A stretch of DNA of 64,000 nt from Crocodylus rhombifer (lineage: Eukaryota; Chordata; Crocodylia; Crocodylidae). Location: NCBI GenBank assembly GCA_038503035.1, contig JAVSML010000994.1, positions 2,147 to 66,146 on the forward strand, written 5' to 3'. Position 1 is the first letter of the stretch. Each line of letters begins with the position of its first letter. Shown one piece after another: positions 12,240-24,944 of the stretch. Under the pieces are notes generated by a model. The model searched no databases. It saw only the letters and a program-made list of their open reading frames with translations, and had not been told where the DNA came from. The position numbers and the translations under genes are program-made.

Positions 12240-15200
12240 GGATAGCTTGAGGCAGGGAAGGGCATGAGAACTGTGTCCAATCCTCCAATCTAAAGAAGAA
12301 TGTAGGTGACAATATGATACTACATAATGGATTTTTTTCTATTCACTTTTTTGAAAACACATACACCCCCCCCCCATAGTAAATGTCATACACAAATTCT
12401 GTGGTAAAAGAACATTATTAAAGTTGCAAAGTTGGTAAAAGAACACTATTCAAGTTTCAAAGTCAACCACTCAAAAGTTAGGAAACAGCAGAATTTAGGC
12501 TCCCTTTAACCTCAATTCAGCTTTATTGTGCAAATGCATTACAATACTGTCTTTAATTACATGAGTTCAGGTGTAATTACCTGTGTCTGTATTGAACGGA
12601 TGCCATTTAGGGTTCAAAGATGCTCGTGGAAATATAATACCTTTTTAGCCCGCAGTTCTAACAAGAAGAGAGAGACAAATTCCACTTTCAATTCAATTTA
12701 TATTAATCAGTGCAGATGCTCTCGATTTACATCATTGAAACTGAAAGCAAAATTTGGCCTAAGATGTTTAAAAATGACTTCCATACCCCAAATCTGCAGG
12801 ATTTTCCTTGTATACTGCACTAAATGAGTGACTAGATGTACAACAAGAAACAACGAATGAAACTACTGCTGCCATTTCTAAATCACTAGTGACACCTAGT
12901 TTCAACCAAAATGCAGACATATATAACACTATGCTTTTTCCAGCCTTTATATCTTTGGCACAGTTCTATGCAATGAACTTACAACATACACGAGGATTGT
13001 TGGTGAACGTTAAAGCTAGGATTTGGCATGGCTTTTGCTGACTTGACGGCGTAACATAGAGCACAATACCACTGGCTAAAGTGCTTTTAATTTCTGTTCT
13101 CCTAGGGGCGTCCAGCCTGTTTTAGTGTGGTCTCTCAAGTGCATGGCCCAGGTGGCTAAGTCATTCGAGAGATGTCTGGATCCCTTTTTCAGGATATCTT
13201 CTCCAGTGCCCTAATTCCAGAAAGTTAAATCTGATAGAGGCCATAGGATGGATAGTCAATGAAAACACCTTCCTGTTGGTGAATATTCCCAAAGATACAA
13301 TGGCCTTTGCTGGAGCAGGGAAATAAGCTGGCCTATTTACTGTTATTTTAAGTCAAATATAAATTCATTTTCCAAAATTCCAGGGTAGGATCTTTTCTTG
13401 GTGCTTATAGATTTTTATTCTCTTCTTTAAAAAAGATAACGTGATTCACTAGTAGAATTTCAATGCATGAATTTATTTCATGCTATGGATAAAAGTTGTA
13501 CATAGGCTGAAGCATATATTAATGGCCCATTAATATACTGCTTAGATGGTTCAGAAATGATCCAGTCTAAAGCTTCATGCCTCTCCACACACCTCAGTTA
13601 ATATACACTCTGAAGTGCCTTGTTTCTAGTCACAGCACTACGTTCGCTGGGGAAAACTGGAACTTGATCCCATCCATATATCAATCATAGCACATGTTTA
13701 CACAGTATGACCTCAGTTAATAGTGTGATGATGAGGGGGCCAGATGAAGGTGTGTAGCTACACTGTATTGGTATCAGGGTCTTAGGGGAAAAGGAAGTTT
13801 TTATTCACCCATAAGTACAGAAAACAGGCTCTGAAATGTAGCTTCTGAATTCAAGAAATGGTGATTCATCTAAGCTAGTTTTTAAAAAGAGTTAAATTCC
13901 ATTTGTTGCTGAATTCAGAGATAGCATATCCTAGAGAGAAGAAAACTGTGAAAATGTGACCCTGAATCAGTGTATTAAGCCCTGAGAACAGAGAATTAAA
14001 AATAAAAAATGGAAGGCTAAACCCACATTCAAACCATTTATCTAAGTGGCATGCTGCAACTAAATGCTTAGGCAAATATTGTGATTCTTTTCTTAATAAA
14101 TTGTTGCCTGCAGGCCTTTTAATTTAAATAAGTAAATATGGAAATAATTTGCTGCTTTTCAGATTATCAGTAGTTCTTATAGAGCCATGGAGGTTGTCAC
14201 AACAAAGGTCATGCATGTTCAAAGTGAAAAGAAGGATCTCTCAATCTAGACACCATTTGCTCCCATTTAGTCTTTTTCATGATTTCTTTAACCCCATTGC
14301 ATCCGGATGCATGATACATTTTTAAAAAAAGCTGTAGTAGCTTTAAGTGTTAGGTGAAATCCTGGCAACGCTGAGGGGATAATTAATGCAAATTGTCAGG
14401 CAGGTAAACAAGTCTAAGGAAGCCTCACTCTCGGGAAGCAGTTCTTATCCTGGCTTTAACTGGTTGAGGAAAGTTACTGAAGAAAGATTTAAGAATTGTA
14501 TACAGTGACTAGTGGAGTAGGGAACTGGTGAGGGTCACTAGTCTTCTGTGCAAAAGGCAACAGGAATCTATGACCAGGCACCACAGCACAAAACAAAGAA
14601 CTGATCAAATTGTATCCAGACCTTTTAGATTTCCATATGGCTGATGGTTAATACCTGGTGAGACAGTATGTGTGGCTTACTTATTGACAACCACAGGGAG
14701 ATTACTCTTAAAAATCTAGTTTTAAGAGCAATTTTGTTCCCATCAATAAGAGAGAAATGACTGAAAGCCTGACAAGTCTACGGAGGGACCAAGTTGTAGT
14801 TGACCCTCAAACAGTGACACAAACATGTGACAAACACTGAAATGGAATATTTGGGCCCTGTAAAGTTTGTGGTATTGGTGATTAGCATGGTATCCATTCC
14901 CTAAATATTAACACATGAACCAAACAGGGCCTAACTTCTGTGCAGATATGTAATAGGCAAGGCCTGAAACCATGTGGGGGGAGGACTGTAACCACCTTTG
15001 GAAGAAATGTATAAGCCCAGTTTTAACCAGGTGGAGGGTAGCAAGATGAACTAGGAAGCATTAAAATCTTGACCCAAGAGTGTGGGGTGGCTAGGTACAG
15101 CCTTTCAGATAAGAGTGGAAAGTGCTCTAGCTGCAGAATCAGAATGAGAAATAGAACCTGCATGAGCTGTCTGCCTCGACTATGTTTTGTAAGCCTATTT

Positions 15201-15940
15201 ACAATTGGCAAGGAAAGAGCAAATTGTACAGAGATAATACATGGTTAAGCTTTTGCTATTGTTTCTCTATCTGGGATAATCCCAGGGATAAAGAAATCAT
15301 ACTTGTTTTGAAAAAGCTTTCCTAAATCTCTGCAGTTTCATACTGGTCACAATCTGCAGGAGAGGATTGTAGAGTAAAAGCCAGACACAGTTGACTGTTC
15401 ATATCCTGGTGATGCAGTCCAAACATGAGATGAACTGCAGGTGCCTGCCCTGAGGGTATCACAGGTGTGGGTCTGTGCCTATGGAAGGGACAGGGAACAG
15501 CACACATGTGGAACCTTAAGAGGCCTCAAGGACTGAGTCTTCTTTTTAAAGTGTGGATGATAGAAGTATGAGGACATGCTGTTAGATCAAGATTAAATGT
15601 CAGTCTTTTATGCATTGCTGGGCTTTTAAAAATCTTTCTTTTCCAGTAAGGTAATATGAAGTTCAAGGTTAAATCATCCTATCTTATGGTAAAATAACTC
15701 CTATTACCCAAGGTAATAATGCCTTGGCCTTTGTCATCCAGGCCACATACTACATGGAACTATCTACTGTTTGGTACCTCTGTCTAGAGCTTGACTTCTT
15801 AAGGTTTCTCCATGGGGTCCTTGGTAAGGGTGACAGTGCCACTGGGGCTGCTGATGTCCTTCTGTGGAGCGAGGGTGATATCTGCATAAGGAGAAACCTC
15901 CTTAATATATAGAACTGGACCTAGGTACTGGTCAGGTGAA
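12240..15940. other. Intergenic, no gene seen
   Basis: Unique-looking AT-rich DNA. Contains C10 at 12366-12375 and a 31-bp tandem duplication at 12403-12433/12434-12464. No coding or RNA gene signal. Confidence 0.6.
12403..12464. repeat. 31-bp tandem duplication
   Basis: Two adjacent 31-bp units, each starting GGTAAAAGAACA and ending CAAAGT(T), differing at a few positions. Confidence 0.8.
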
Positions 15941-15946
15941 ATCCCC

Positions 15947-16165
15947 AAATGGGGGCACACAAGCGGCATACTGTACAGTTGTTACTGCACAGTACTGTCT
16001 CCACATTTTTCTTCCAACGCTACTGTGCAGTAGCAATGAGCTACTGCGCAGTAACTTGTTACTACTGTGCAGTAGCATCACACCACAGTTAGTGCTGGGC
16101 AATGCTATTGCATGGTAGCAATGAGCTACTTCACAGTAGCATCTCGTGTAGACTCACCCACAGTG
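15947..16165. mobile_element. MITE with repeated ACTGTGCAGTAG motif
   Basis: The right end reversed is CACTGTGGGTGAGTCTACAC; the left end AAATGGGGGCACACAAGCGG is a weaker inverted match. Inside, TACTGTGCAGTAGC and close variants occur repeatedly in both orientations (about 15970-16140), giving strong fold-back potential. Same family type as the elements at 11318 and 27645. Confidence 0.6.
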
Positions 16166-16496
16166 TTCTGTGTAGGGGACAGAGAACATAAGATCTACCA
16201 ACAGAAATGAACAGGCTCTGCAGATGCCACATGAGCTTTACTGCTACTGCTACTAAAGCTTGCAAGCTGCAATATCATCTCCCAATGTCACAAGGTTTCC
16301 TGGCCATAGGCATGATGTAAATGGTGATTTAATTTGTCTCTTGCCTGCCTCTAGTGATTTTAGGGTGTTTATACCAGTAACATTTTTCACGTGATCAGGC
16401 CCCTGAAAGCACTCTACAGCTGTAAAATTGCACACGTGCACTGCTGCAGAGTGCTTTTAAAATGGCCAATCATGTGAAAAATTAATCCTGGTCAAA

Positions 16497-16795
16497 TCAT
16501 AGAATCAATCAGTCGGAAGAGACCTAGACAGATCATCTAGTCCGACCCCCTGCCATGGGCAGGAAGGAGCACTGGGAGTGGGAGGGGTCATAAGACCGCA
16601 GCCAGGTGCCTATCCAGTCTCCTCTTGAAAATTTCCAGGGAAGGTGAGAGCACCACCTCTCTGGGAAGCCTATTCCAGGCTCTGGCCACCCTTACCGTGA
16701 AGTAGTTCTTCCTAATATCTAACCTAAACCTATACTCCCTCAGCTTGTGGCCATTGTTCCTGGTAACTCCAAGGGTGGGCCTGGTGAACAGTAAT
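16497..16795 (-). mobile_element. CR1 LINE 3' fragment
   Basis: Reads TCATAGAATCAATCAGTCGG at its left, then GATCATCTAGTCCGACCCCC and the reversed 3' untranslated region and end of ORF2, stopping after GGTGGGCCTGGTGAACAGT. Truncated at the 5' end, as is usual for CR1. Confidence 0.9.
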
Positions 16796-17275
16796 AGATT
16801 AAGGTGCTCTAAAGCAGAGCACCTTAGGGAACTTGTGTTCTCTCCAGGGTTAATTTTTTATGCAGGGATGGAGCTGGGCTGGTGCTCAAGCTAGCAAGCT
16901 CCAGTTCAGCCCCAGCCTGGGGGCTGTCAGTGGGGAAGGGAGGGGAAAGGGGAGGGAGCAGCCAGCACAGAGCTGAAAGGCAAGAGCTGAGGGAGCCTCC
17001 CCTCACCTCGCAGGAGGACCCCTAGCCTCGCAGACCCACCTCCTTCACGTAGTACCAGGGCTGGGGGTGGGGGCTAGGGAGAGGCTGTTTTGCAGCCTCC
17101 TCAGAGGTTGATGGAGCACTCCTGCCTGTTGCTCAGGGCCAGTACAGGCAAACTCCAGCCCTTCCCCACACCTTCCTAATCCAACAGATGAATATCTGTT
17201 GGGTTGTGGGGGGGGCTCTAACTCATGACATTTTATGCAAAGCACCATGGGTTAGAGCAGGGCCCTAAATGTCTG
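16796..17275. repeat. Unclassified GC-rich repeat next to CR1
   Basis: Opens with a perfect hairpin at 16800-16826 (TAAGGTGCTCT, loop AAAGC, AGAGCACCTTA), followed by GC-rich sequence and ending near GGTTAGAGCAGGGCCC. Probably a non-autonomous element; ends and class not established. Confidence 0.4.
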
Positions 17276-17599
17276 TAGGCACTTTTGTTCACAGTGGCCT
17301 TGGGTTTATTTACAGCTCTATCCTAGCAGAGCCAGAGGAATAATTAAAAATGAATAATATATACTGGAAAAATGTATTATTTTTATTGTATTTAATGTAT
17401 TATTTAGACTAAACTTTACAAAGCTAGCCAGCAGATAAATAGTCTATTCAGAATATTTTATATTTGAGATTCAGTGTGCTTGAGTAAGTATATTCCCATA
17501 CAGCCTGAATGACACTGCTTTTAGAATTAGGATACAAAAAAAAATACTTGTGATTTCCAATTTGAAATTTACTATAAAGTCTTATGGGGGAAAATCCTG

Positions 17600-17765
17600 A
17601 TTTTGCTGTAGAATTTGAAATAAATTACTTAATCTGTGCGCTTCAATTTTTTCATTAGAAAATATCCATTTCTCTGGACTCTTGTTTGGAAAGTGTTTTG
17701 AGATTCAAGGAGGAAGGATATGAGGAAAACACCAAGTATTATGAATTATTACTAGGATTATCTGC
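17600..17765 (+). repeat. MIR/CORE-SINE relic
   Basis: AAATTACTTAATCTGTGCGC through TTCATTAGAAAATA matches the MIR 3' block, followed by GTGTTTTGAGATTCAAGGAG and CCAAGTATTATGAATTATT, like the CORE-SINE tail (cgctttgagatc..aagtattatt). Old and diverged. Confidence 0.65.
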
Positions 17766-17939
17766 CCACTGGTTGTTACTTCTCCCTATAAATATCCAGG
17801 TTTTCTTGTCTTCTATAAATTTCATTTAGTTAGTTGTCCATGAGTTGCTGACAGCCCTTAACTTCTAATTCCCTCTTCTATTGAGTCTTATGAAAAAGAA
17901 ATTCTTTTTTCTTTATTTTCATCAGCCTCAACTTCAAAA

Positions 17940-18975
17940 TTGTCACAGTCTGCCAGGCTGGCAAGCCTGGTGGGTAGGGCCAGATGTAGAGATGGCAGTT
18001 GCAGGGTAAGGAGGAGAAGCCACAAGTCTGGAGCAAGAATGCCAAGCCAGGGTCAAGAGCCAGGAATCAGAAATCTAAGTATGAAATGTGAAGGAAATCC
18101 ACAGGACAGAGTCCAAGAGTAAGCAAACCAGAGTCAGGAGCCAGGAAACAGATTTGCAGAAAAAATATATAGGCTGAAATCCAGGAGCAATCTGAAGGCA
18201 GGGTGTGGGAGCGCACCTCCCATACTCCAGTAGAATAAACTGCTGGACTCCGAGAAGAAAGTGGAGGGCCTGTAAAGGCCCATGAGAGCTGCTCGCTGGC
18301 TGGAGGATGCTACAGCAGCATTAGAAGAACAGCAGATGAGTTCTGTGTAGCCTTCAGCATGCTTTAAAAGAGTGTGCTGGCTGCATGCGGGGGAGCAATG
18401 AGCTACTTCCAGTTTGGCCGGAAGCAGTGATTTGGCTTTAGAAGAAAGCTGGCAAACAGCTGGAGGCAGGCAAGCTGGGAACACTAGTGAGGGTAGCCAT
18501 GCCTGCATGCTGGGGAAGACTGGCACCAGGGCAAGTTGGGGAAGGCTGGGGAAGACCAGCACCAGAGTAGACAAGCTGGGGAAGACTAGCTGTGGAAGTC
18601 ATGTCTGCATGCTGGCAAGGGAAGTCACAAGCTTAGGAGCCAAAATGAGGAAAGTGGCTAGGCAAGGGAGCAAGATTAGCCTGGCATAGGCAGCCTACCC
18701 CAGAGCACCATTCACATGGGGTCAGGAACCAGGGAAGCCAGAAATGTTGCTGGGACAGAGATTGATCAGAGACTGAAGGCCAGTGTGTTACACAGCAAGG
18801 CTCAAGTGCTAGATGTGTTCCTTAACTGAAGCTCCAAAACCAATTAGGGACATGGCTAGGGGGTCAGCTGGCCTTGATTAGTAGTAACTGGGTCAGTGCA
18901 CATAACAAGGGTTATAGGGTGGAGTTTGCTTGAGCCTTACAAACCTAATCCAGTCTGCAGTGCAGGAGCCTTACA
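17940..18975. repeat. Unclassified dispersed repeat, purine-rich
   Basis: A CCAGG/GTCAGGAGCCAGG-type purine-rich block running from TGTCACAGTCTGCCAGGCTG to about CAGTGCAGGAGCCTTACAGG. Internally 18505-18597 has three copies of GCTGGGGAAGACyAG, and GCCTGCATGCTGG (18500) recurs as GTCTGCATGCTGG (about 18604). Resembles repeats widespread in reptile genomes, but I cannot name the class. Confidence 0.4.
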
Positions 18976-19411
18976 GGAATAACTGCCTGCAAGGTAACAT
19001 TGGATGAGAGACAAATGCTAAATACTGTTTGTCTTTTGCTCTCTTTCATCCATCTTGTATCTGTCTGTTTTAGTTCAGTTTAATTTCAGTTGTTGCTTCT
19101 GTATAATGCCAATAGTGGCCTCTGCTGTCCATAAAAGAAATGACAACATGTAAATTAGGTTCTTACTTCAGTCATCCTAATTCAAAATGAAATGAATCTG
19201 CAGCGTTGGAGAGTTTCCTTGGGAGTTCATAGGGGCTTTTTATCTTAAGTTCTGCTATCAAAATGCAGAAAACATTGGGGATGGTGTCTTGGATATCTAT
19301 GGAGTCCTTAAAATAAATAATAAGATAAATGATTCTTGCTAAAGAAGACTTGTTGTTGGAGTTCACAAAAATATATTTAAAAAAACGTTTTGCCTTCAAA
19401 AGAGGCCAGAT

Positions 19412-19464
19412 TACACTAAATAAGTGGTATTAGAAAAAATTACTAATACCACTTACTTAGTGTA
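19412..19464. repeat. Near-perfect 22-bp inverted repeat, 9-bp loop
   Basis: Arms TACACTAAATAAGTGGTATT+AG (19412-19433) and its reverse complement with one mismatch (19443-19464). GCCAGATT occurs just outside both arms (about 19405 and 19471), which could be a target-site duplication of a tiny element. Confidence 0.8.
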
Positions 19465-20351
19465 CTATAGCCAGATTGTCCTTCAGGCACTTTCTCTGAA
19501 AGTGCCCACGTCCCTTGCTCCAAGCGAAATTAGGATTGGACATGGGGAGAACATTTTTTGAGAATCCTTTAAAAACCTTACTCATGAGATTCATTCCAAA
19601 GTTATGGCTAAGAGCTGATAATATGCCAATTCCTGATTAATAGCTGGTTAGGAAAACAGACTATTTTAAGACTGTGTAATTAACAGTTGTCCAGGAGCAC
19701 CTTTAGCAGGGGATAGACATAGCCTTTTATGCAATATGTGTATAGAATTAAAGTAGTAGTAAGTGAAAAGCCCAGTTATCCAGGGCGTCAGGTTTCTTTA
19801 CAGAGGCTAAGGTTCCAAATTTCCCCAGAATTGATTTTCTCACTTGAATGATCTCAAGCAGTTTAAAAATAGTATCAATATCACAAATACTCTGTGATTT
19901 TACATGTTGAGTCTCCATTTTATCCTACTTCCTGAAAATCCCAGCTGACCTAGAGAAGGGCAATTATTTTTTTAATAGCACTTAAGTGTTATTCAGTGTA
20001 GTTTGCCTGGTGGAGTAGGTGTATAAGACAGGTGGATTTTTAGGATCCTGTATCTTTAAAGGGACATTAAAACAGATTTCTGTCTTTGCAGTCCTAACCT
20101 GTTCTTACATCTGGAGAAACTCTGGGGTGCTTAGCTGTCTGTGAGTTTCAGTTCTCCTCCTGGTATGTCTCATCCTCCACTAAAATTACCCCTATGCCAG
20201 AACTAGGGATGCTGTCCTCAGAAGAAGAACCCAATAGTGCCTATGTTGGTCAAATTCTTCCTTGGCTGGAATGGAATCAGGTGTTTCCTTGTTTATTAGA
20301 TTTATGATGCCTCCTTCTCCCCTATCCTTCCCGCCCCTTCACCCTACTGTT

Positions 20352-20376
20352 AAAAAAAAAAAAAAAAAAAAAAAAA
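20352..20376. repeat. A25 homopolymer
   Basis: Uninterrupted run of 25 A residues. No flanking retrogene is recognisable. Confidence 0.9.
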
Positions 20377-21304
20377 GATTGAAAGAGGGGCTTATAATTA
20401 AAATAGAGAAAATATAAAAACACATAAAATATAAAGTAGACTAATACATAATAAGCAACAAATGCCCTAAGCAGTGCCCCAAACTTAACCCCACCTACCC
20501 AAAGCCTGTCCAAATAAAAAAGGTGTTACAAAGCTTTTTAGAACTCCTTAACATTACTCTATTTCTTTAACCAGGGGCATGGAAGCTGGATCAGGGCTAA
20601 GGATTTCATGTGAAAACTGCAAAATTTATAGCAGAGAAGTGAATGACACTGCAGAACTGGCAATGCCAAATCACCACTAAAAAGGATTAATGGGCTATAA
20701 ATTTTAATTCAGTAATAGACTGACTCATTGCAAGAAATGTAACTAGACCATTAATTTATAAGATGAGATCTTATTCAGTTGTGTTCTCTTACAGATGGTA
20801 TCCTGAAAAATTAACATAAATAATAGCCCAATGTCCATAAACAAATACTGTACAATAAATTACATTTCTGTGTGTTATTAGTAACACTTATATGAATGTG
20901 AATTACATATTGCATTAATAATAAATTTAAACAAAATCTTTGAATGACTGCTTTTCACTTGTTTGCAATTTTCCCCGCTGTACAAATATGGTTTATGGAC
21001 TTACACCAAAATTTTCAAGCTTAGTTGCCTTAGTTGTGTATAGATGCCTTGCTTTTCTCTAGATTTGCTGGGACTTTTAGGAAGTAGTATATACATTGCA
21101 TGGTGTTATGATGTCTGATATTATTTTTAAATTGCTTGACAGCATCTGCATGTGAAAAACTTAGTTATATATTTAGATACCTAAATAAATGTAATATGAC
21201 TCTTAGATATATTTAGTATCAATAATTCATATTAAAGTCAGCCCACATATGTAGGGGATGTTAGAGCTCAACAAAATAATCTACCTGCTGAGTTCATTTG
21301 GACA

Positions 21305-22115
21305 CCACAATCTACACATGCCGATTTAAGGTGCTTTAGCCTGATTTAAAGTGCATTAAGGGCATGCATCCACGTGTGCACTCCCTTAATGTGCCTTAAA
21401 ATGGCAATTTTAGGCCATTCACACTTAAATTTGATACCTACAAAACCACTGAAATCAAATTTATGTGTGAATAGCTACAGTACCTTAACACATTTCAGTT
21501 TAGGGTCGATTAAGCCCCCGTACTCTGCACACACCCTGCTGATTTACCTGCCTCTCTGGCAGGTAGGGAATGGTGAGCTGCCAGGAGGCGAAGCAGTCCC
21601 TGGGCTGTGGGGGCAGCTGGTGCTTCCCTCTATGGCAGTGGCAGCCTGTCCCAGGTGGAACCTGCCTGCAGGCACCCAGCTCAGGCAGTCTTGGGGAGCA
21701 CCACAGCCACCCACACAGCTCAGGCAGGCAGGCCTTGAGGGCGTGGGAAAGATCAGGCTCCTGCTTTTGAGGCACTTTATGCTGCTGAATTTCTGACAGC
21801 AGCACATTATTAATGTGTAATATGCCACTGAGGCATGCAACCACTGACACCATTGAAGTGGTGCAAAAGCATTTGGCCCACTTTAAAGTGTCGTACACAT
21901 ATGCCCCTCATTTTGTCTACACATGGCCTAAGGTGCATTAATGCTGTGTATGTTGACTGACTTGGTACTAACTTTAATCCCAAGTTGGTTTGCACACTGC
22001 ATTAATGCGCCTTAGTGTGTGCACATGTAGATGCACGCCTAAATTGCTTTAATGCATGTTAGGCAAATGCATATTAAGTTTAGGCGTGCATAAAATCATG
22101 CATAGACATGTCCCT
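21305..22115. mobile_element. Composite of MITE-like inverted repeats
   Basis: Both ends and several internal points carry the reptile-MITE style motif TCTACACATG/CATGTAGATG with AAGGTGCATTAATG-like blocks: 21310-21380, about 21915-21950, 21995-22040 and 22050-22110, in both orientations. A GC-rich core lies at 21540-21770. It looks like nested or paired elements; individual boundaries are uncertain. Confidence 0.5.
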
Positions 22116-22279
22116 TGGGTACTAGTTGCATACATGGTACATACAAGCATTCTTTCTGCAATGTAAACCGTGCCATTCATAAAAATATTGATTTGCTGCA
22201 GGTAAAGTGTGATATGTAGCTGCTTAGCTCTTCTTTGAAGCCTTTCCTTCTCTGTGTCCCTGTGACAAGGTATTTATTA

Positions 22280-22410
22280 AAATTTGCAGTTTCATTGGAC
22301 TCTAACAGGGCTGCACTATAAGCCCTTCAGCTATGGCCTTGAGCTTGCAACTTCTGGCCTATTAACTGTGAACATTAGCACCTACACCACCGCTTCCTCT
22401 TCTTTGGATA
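22280..22410 (-). repeat. Possible tRNA-derived SINE head
   Basis: On the minus strand, GGTGGTGTAGGTGCTAATG resembles a pol III A box and GAAGTTGCAAGCTCAAGGCC a B box, about 35 bp apart. Diverged; no intact cloverleaf was drawn. This is a tentative reading. Confidence 0.3.
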
Positions 22411-23935
22411 GAATAGATATTCTGTTCCTTTTTTTTCCTGCTGTATTACAAGACCCCTCCCCCTCCAAACTAAGAATGTGGTTAATGAGAATGTATGCAG
22501 GTAGTCATACAATCCTTATGATCAACACTGCACCCGACTGTCTTAATTTCCTGCCATATTTGATGTCCAAAAGAGCAAACCCTCACATTCTTCTATGCAT
22601 GGTGAAGGAAAGGTAAAGAACAGCTGAGGAACCACAGTCAAAATGCAGGGAAACAATGTTTGCCTACCCCAGGTTCTAACAGGTCTGCTTCAGCAGTGCT
22701 GTTCCCCTCTGGTAAGTCATGCAGGAAAAAAGCTGGCTGGCTGTGCTTGTAACCTTAATTATGCCTCTACTTTTCATAATATTGTTCCAAAGCACCTGTA
22801 GTAGAGTGCAGACCTTTTGTGAATAGCTTTTCTCTCTGCTGCAGTCAGCCAAGAAAAATCAAAGCTCCGGTTTGCCAAGAAACAGGGCTATTACCACATT
22901 TATAATGTGAGCAGTACTGCCATACCTGTTCTATATAAACCCCTCAGTTGGCTACTGATCAGAACTACTGCTCAGAGGGGCTTTGCCTCATGTAAAATAG
23001 ATCATTTAAGGGGTAAAAAATGAAAGTGTTATACAGCTGTTAGCTTGTGTGATGGTTTTTTTTTGGGGGGGGGACCCCACTCCCTTTCTTTCACTTTATG
23101 ACTACACTCACACCAGCTCCTGGAAACAATTCAGGAACTTGCCCCTGGTCCGAGTTAAAAAGACTGGGTCCTGTGCCAATACTACAGAAAAAAGGTTCTG
23201 TAATATCTCTACCTCATTTGCAAGGAGGAAAAAAAAAAGAAAGAAAGAAAAGCTCCCTGTAAAATTCAGAGCCTGCAGCTAGAGAAATATGTGAAAAGAT
23301 GTGGAAAACCTATAGGGATTTGGGAAAAAATGGCTGGAGAAAACACCTTAGGCTTCTTAAGCATTTTTTTCCCTCCAGTCTTAAGTGCTCAAGAAAAAAG
23401 GAAGAAATTAAAAGCAAAATAAAATCTAATTCCAAAAAAATTACATGATACAAAATGAAATGCAGATTAAAATATATTTATATTCATTGGGAATATATAA
23501 CTTCTGAAGAACCTGTTGTGCTGTAATGCCTCAATTCAGCTAGGTGTATATGAATGTTAGTATTTGGGTTATTCACAGGCTTCAAAGTTACATACCTATG
23601 TAACTTGTGTAAGTAGTTTGCTCAGTTAAGAGCTAAATATCCTTCTCCCAAGCTAAAGCTACTTTGTCCTCTAATGATGACTCAGATTTCTCTACAAACT
23701 AAACAAATAATACAAGGTCACCTATTGTAGTCTTTTATTGAAGAGGTAGAAAATGAAAATGACCCCTACATGGTTCATAGCTCCAGCCAATTCTGCTACA
23801 GGTTGAAGTGCAAGGGTAGGAGGAACTGGAAAGCACACATTGTGAGAACAAATAGTTTTTTGCATACATTTGTGGTGGGTTTGCTGGTAACAGCTCAGCT
23901 TGCTGATTTGGAAAGGCTCTGAGTGATAGGGCAAG
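22411..23935. other. Intergenic, no gene seen
   Basis: AT-rich. Includes short low-complexity A/G at about 23227-23252 (GAAA-type). No gene signal. Confidence 0.55.
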
Positions 23936-23939
23936 GTGA

Positions 23940-24345
23940 AGAGCAGGACAGAAGTGAGGGCCAGCCCCCCCCCCCCCTTATTCCGATTGGTCCATTTTCA
24001 ATCTGGGGGTGGAGTCCCTGGAGGGAATTAAAAGGGAGCGTGTCTAGCACACCGCAGCTGCACTGGGGGATGAAGAGGGCTGAAGAAGAGCTGGGCAGCG
24101 GGGCAGAGTTGTTGCCCCTAAAGAGCCTGAAGACTCTTCGCTGAACGGGGAGTGGCAAACAGCCACGTCCCCCAACCCTGCCACGTGGGAGTGTGGCAAG
24201 CAGTGCACAACCGGCATACAAAGGATTTGAGAGGGACCAAGACCCTTGGAGCTGCATGAGGTGGCTCAGGTCACCAACCCCCTGGCATGAGGCCAGGCAG
24301 TCAGTCCACAGGTGGTGCATGGATAGTCTGAGAGTGAGTGATAGT
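23940..24345 (+). repeat. LTR-like or promoter-like repeat fragment
   Basis: A C13 run (23965-23977) is followed by ATTGGTCC (CCAAT-type) and GGAATTAAAAGGGAGC about 50 bp later (TATA-like), then GC-rich sequence. The arrangement recalls a U3/R region of an LTR, but no partner or coding region is visible. Confidence 0.35.
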
Positions 24346-24350
24346 TGCCA

Positions 24351-24944
24351 GTGAGTGAGAACTGGGTCATCAAAGTTGAAGCATTTCTTTCTTTTAAAGC
24401 AAGCAACCATGAAGAAGTGCTGACTGCAAACTTCTTTTTGGTCTCTTGAAGGCTCAGATGTAGCGTAGTCTGCATGTGTGCGGTAAGGGAAACACCGTGA
24501 CCTCTAGGGCTGTCTTCCTAGCTGCACCAGAGAAGACTGCTTTCCTGACTTGGGGATATCACCTGCCAAGGTAATGTATAGTAAACCTCCCACTTAGCTG
24601 TTGGAGTAGGAAGGCCTTGGCTTTAAGCACACTTTATGGAAATGGGATTTTTCCCTGGCTTGGTCCTGGGGTCTTACAGCTGAGGGCAAGCAAAACTCAG
24701 AGGCATCCAAATCCCAAGCCTCTGGGTTTGAGCCTGAAAGAAGGATGGCCGCCAAAGATTTTGGGAACATCTGAAGCCCCATTTGGGGGTGGAGGGTATT
24801 TGCCAGTAATAGGGCCCCTTATGGTTGCGAACTCTTGGATTTGGAATCGGTATTGGCTAATTTGGCCTGGGATACACACAATTAAAAAAAAAAAAAAAGT
24901 CAGCTAAGTCTCCCTGAGAGTGACTTGGGTTTTGCATATGCTAG
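24351..24944. repeat. Duplicated segment, copy A
   Basis: GAACTGGGTCATCAAAGTTG (about 24359) through CTGACTGCAAAC, and 24899-24944 (GTCAGCTAAGTC to GACTTGGGTTTTGCATA), match copy B at 25430-25721. Between the matching parts copy A has about 470 extra bases ending in an A15 run (24884-24898). Confidence 0.7.

Larger units (their letters stand above)
18976..21300. other. Intergenic, no gene seen
   Basis: AT-rich. Contains the 22-bp hairpin at 19412-19464 and an A25 run at 20352-20376. No gene signal. Confidence 0.6.

Noticed and set aside
15970..16140. Regularly repeated ACTGTGCAGTAGC blocks, considered as an array (CRISPR-like or satellite)
   Set aside because: Blocks are short, palindromic, irregularly spaced and confined within MITE-type ends in a vertebrate genome.
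18134..18574. 146-codon minus-strand open frame
   Set aside because: It falls in a purine-rich dispersed repeat. The hydrophobic, Ser/Leu-rich reading is what its pyrimidine-rich complement gives by chance.
23895..24410. 171-codon minus-strand open frame
   Set aside because: It spans a C13 run and LTR-like sequence with no recognisable domain and no splice context.
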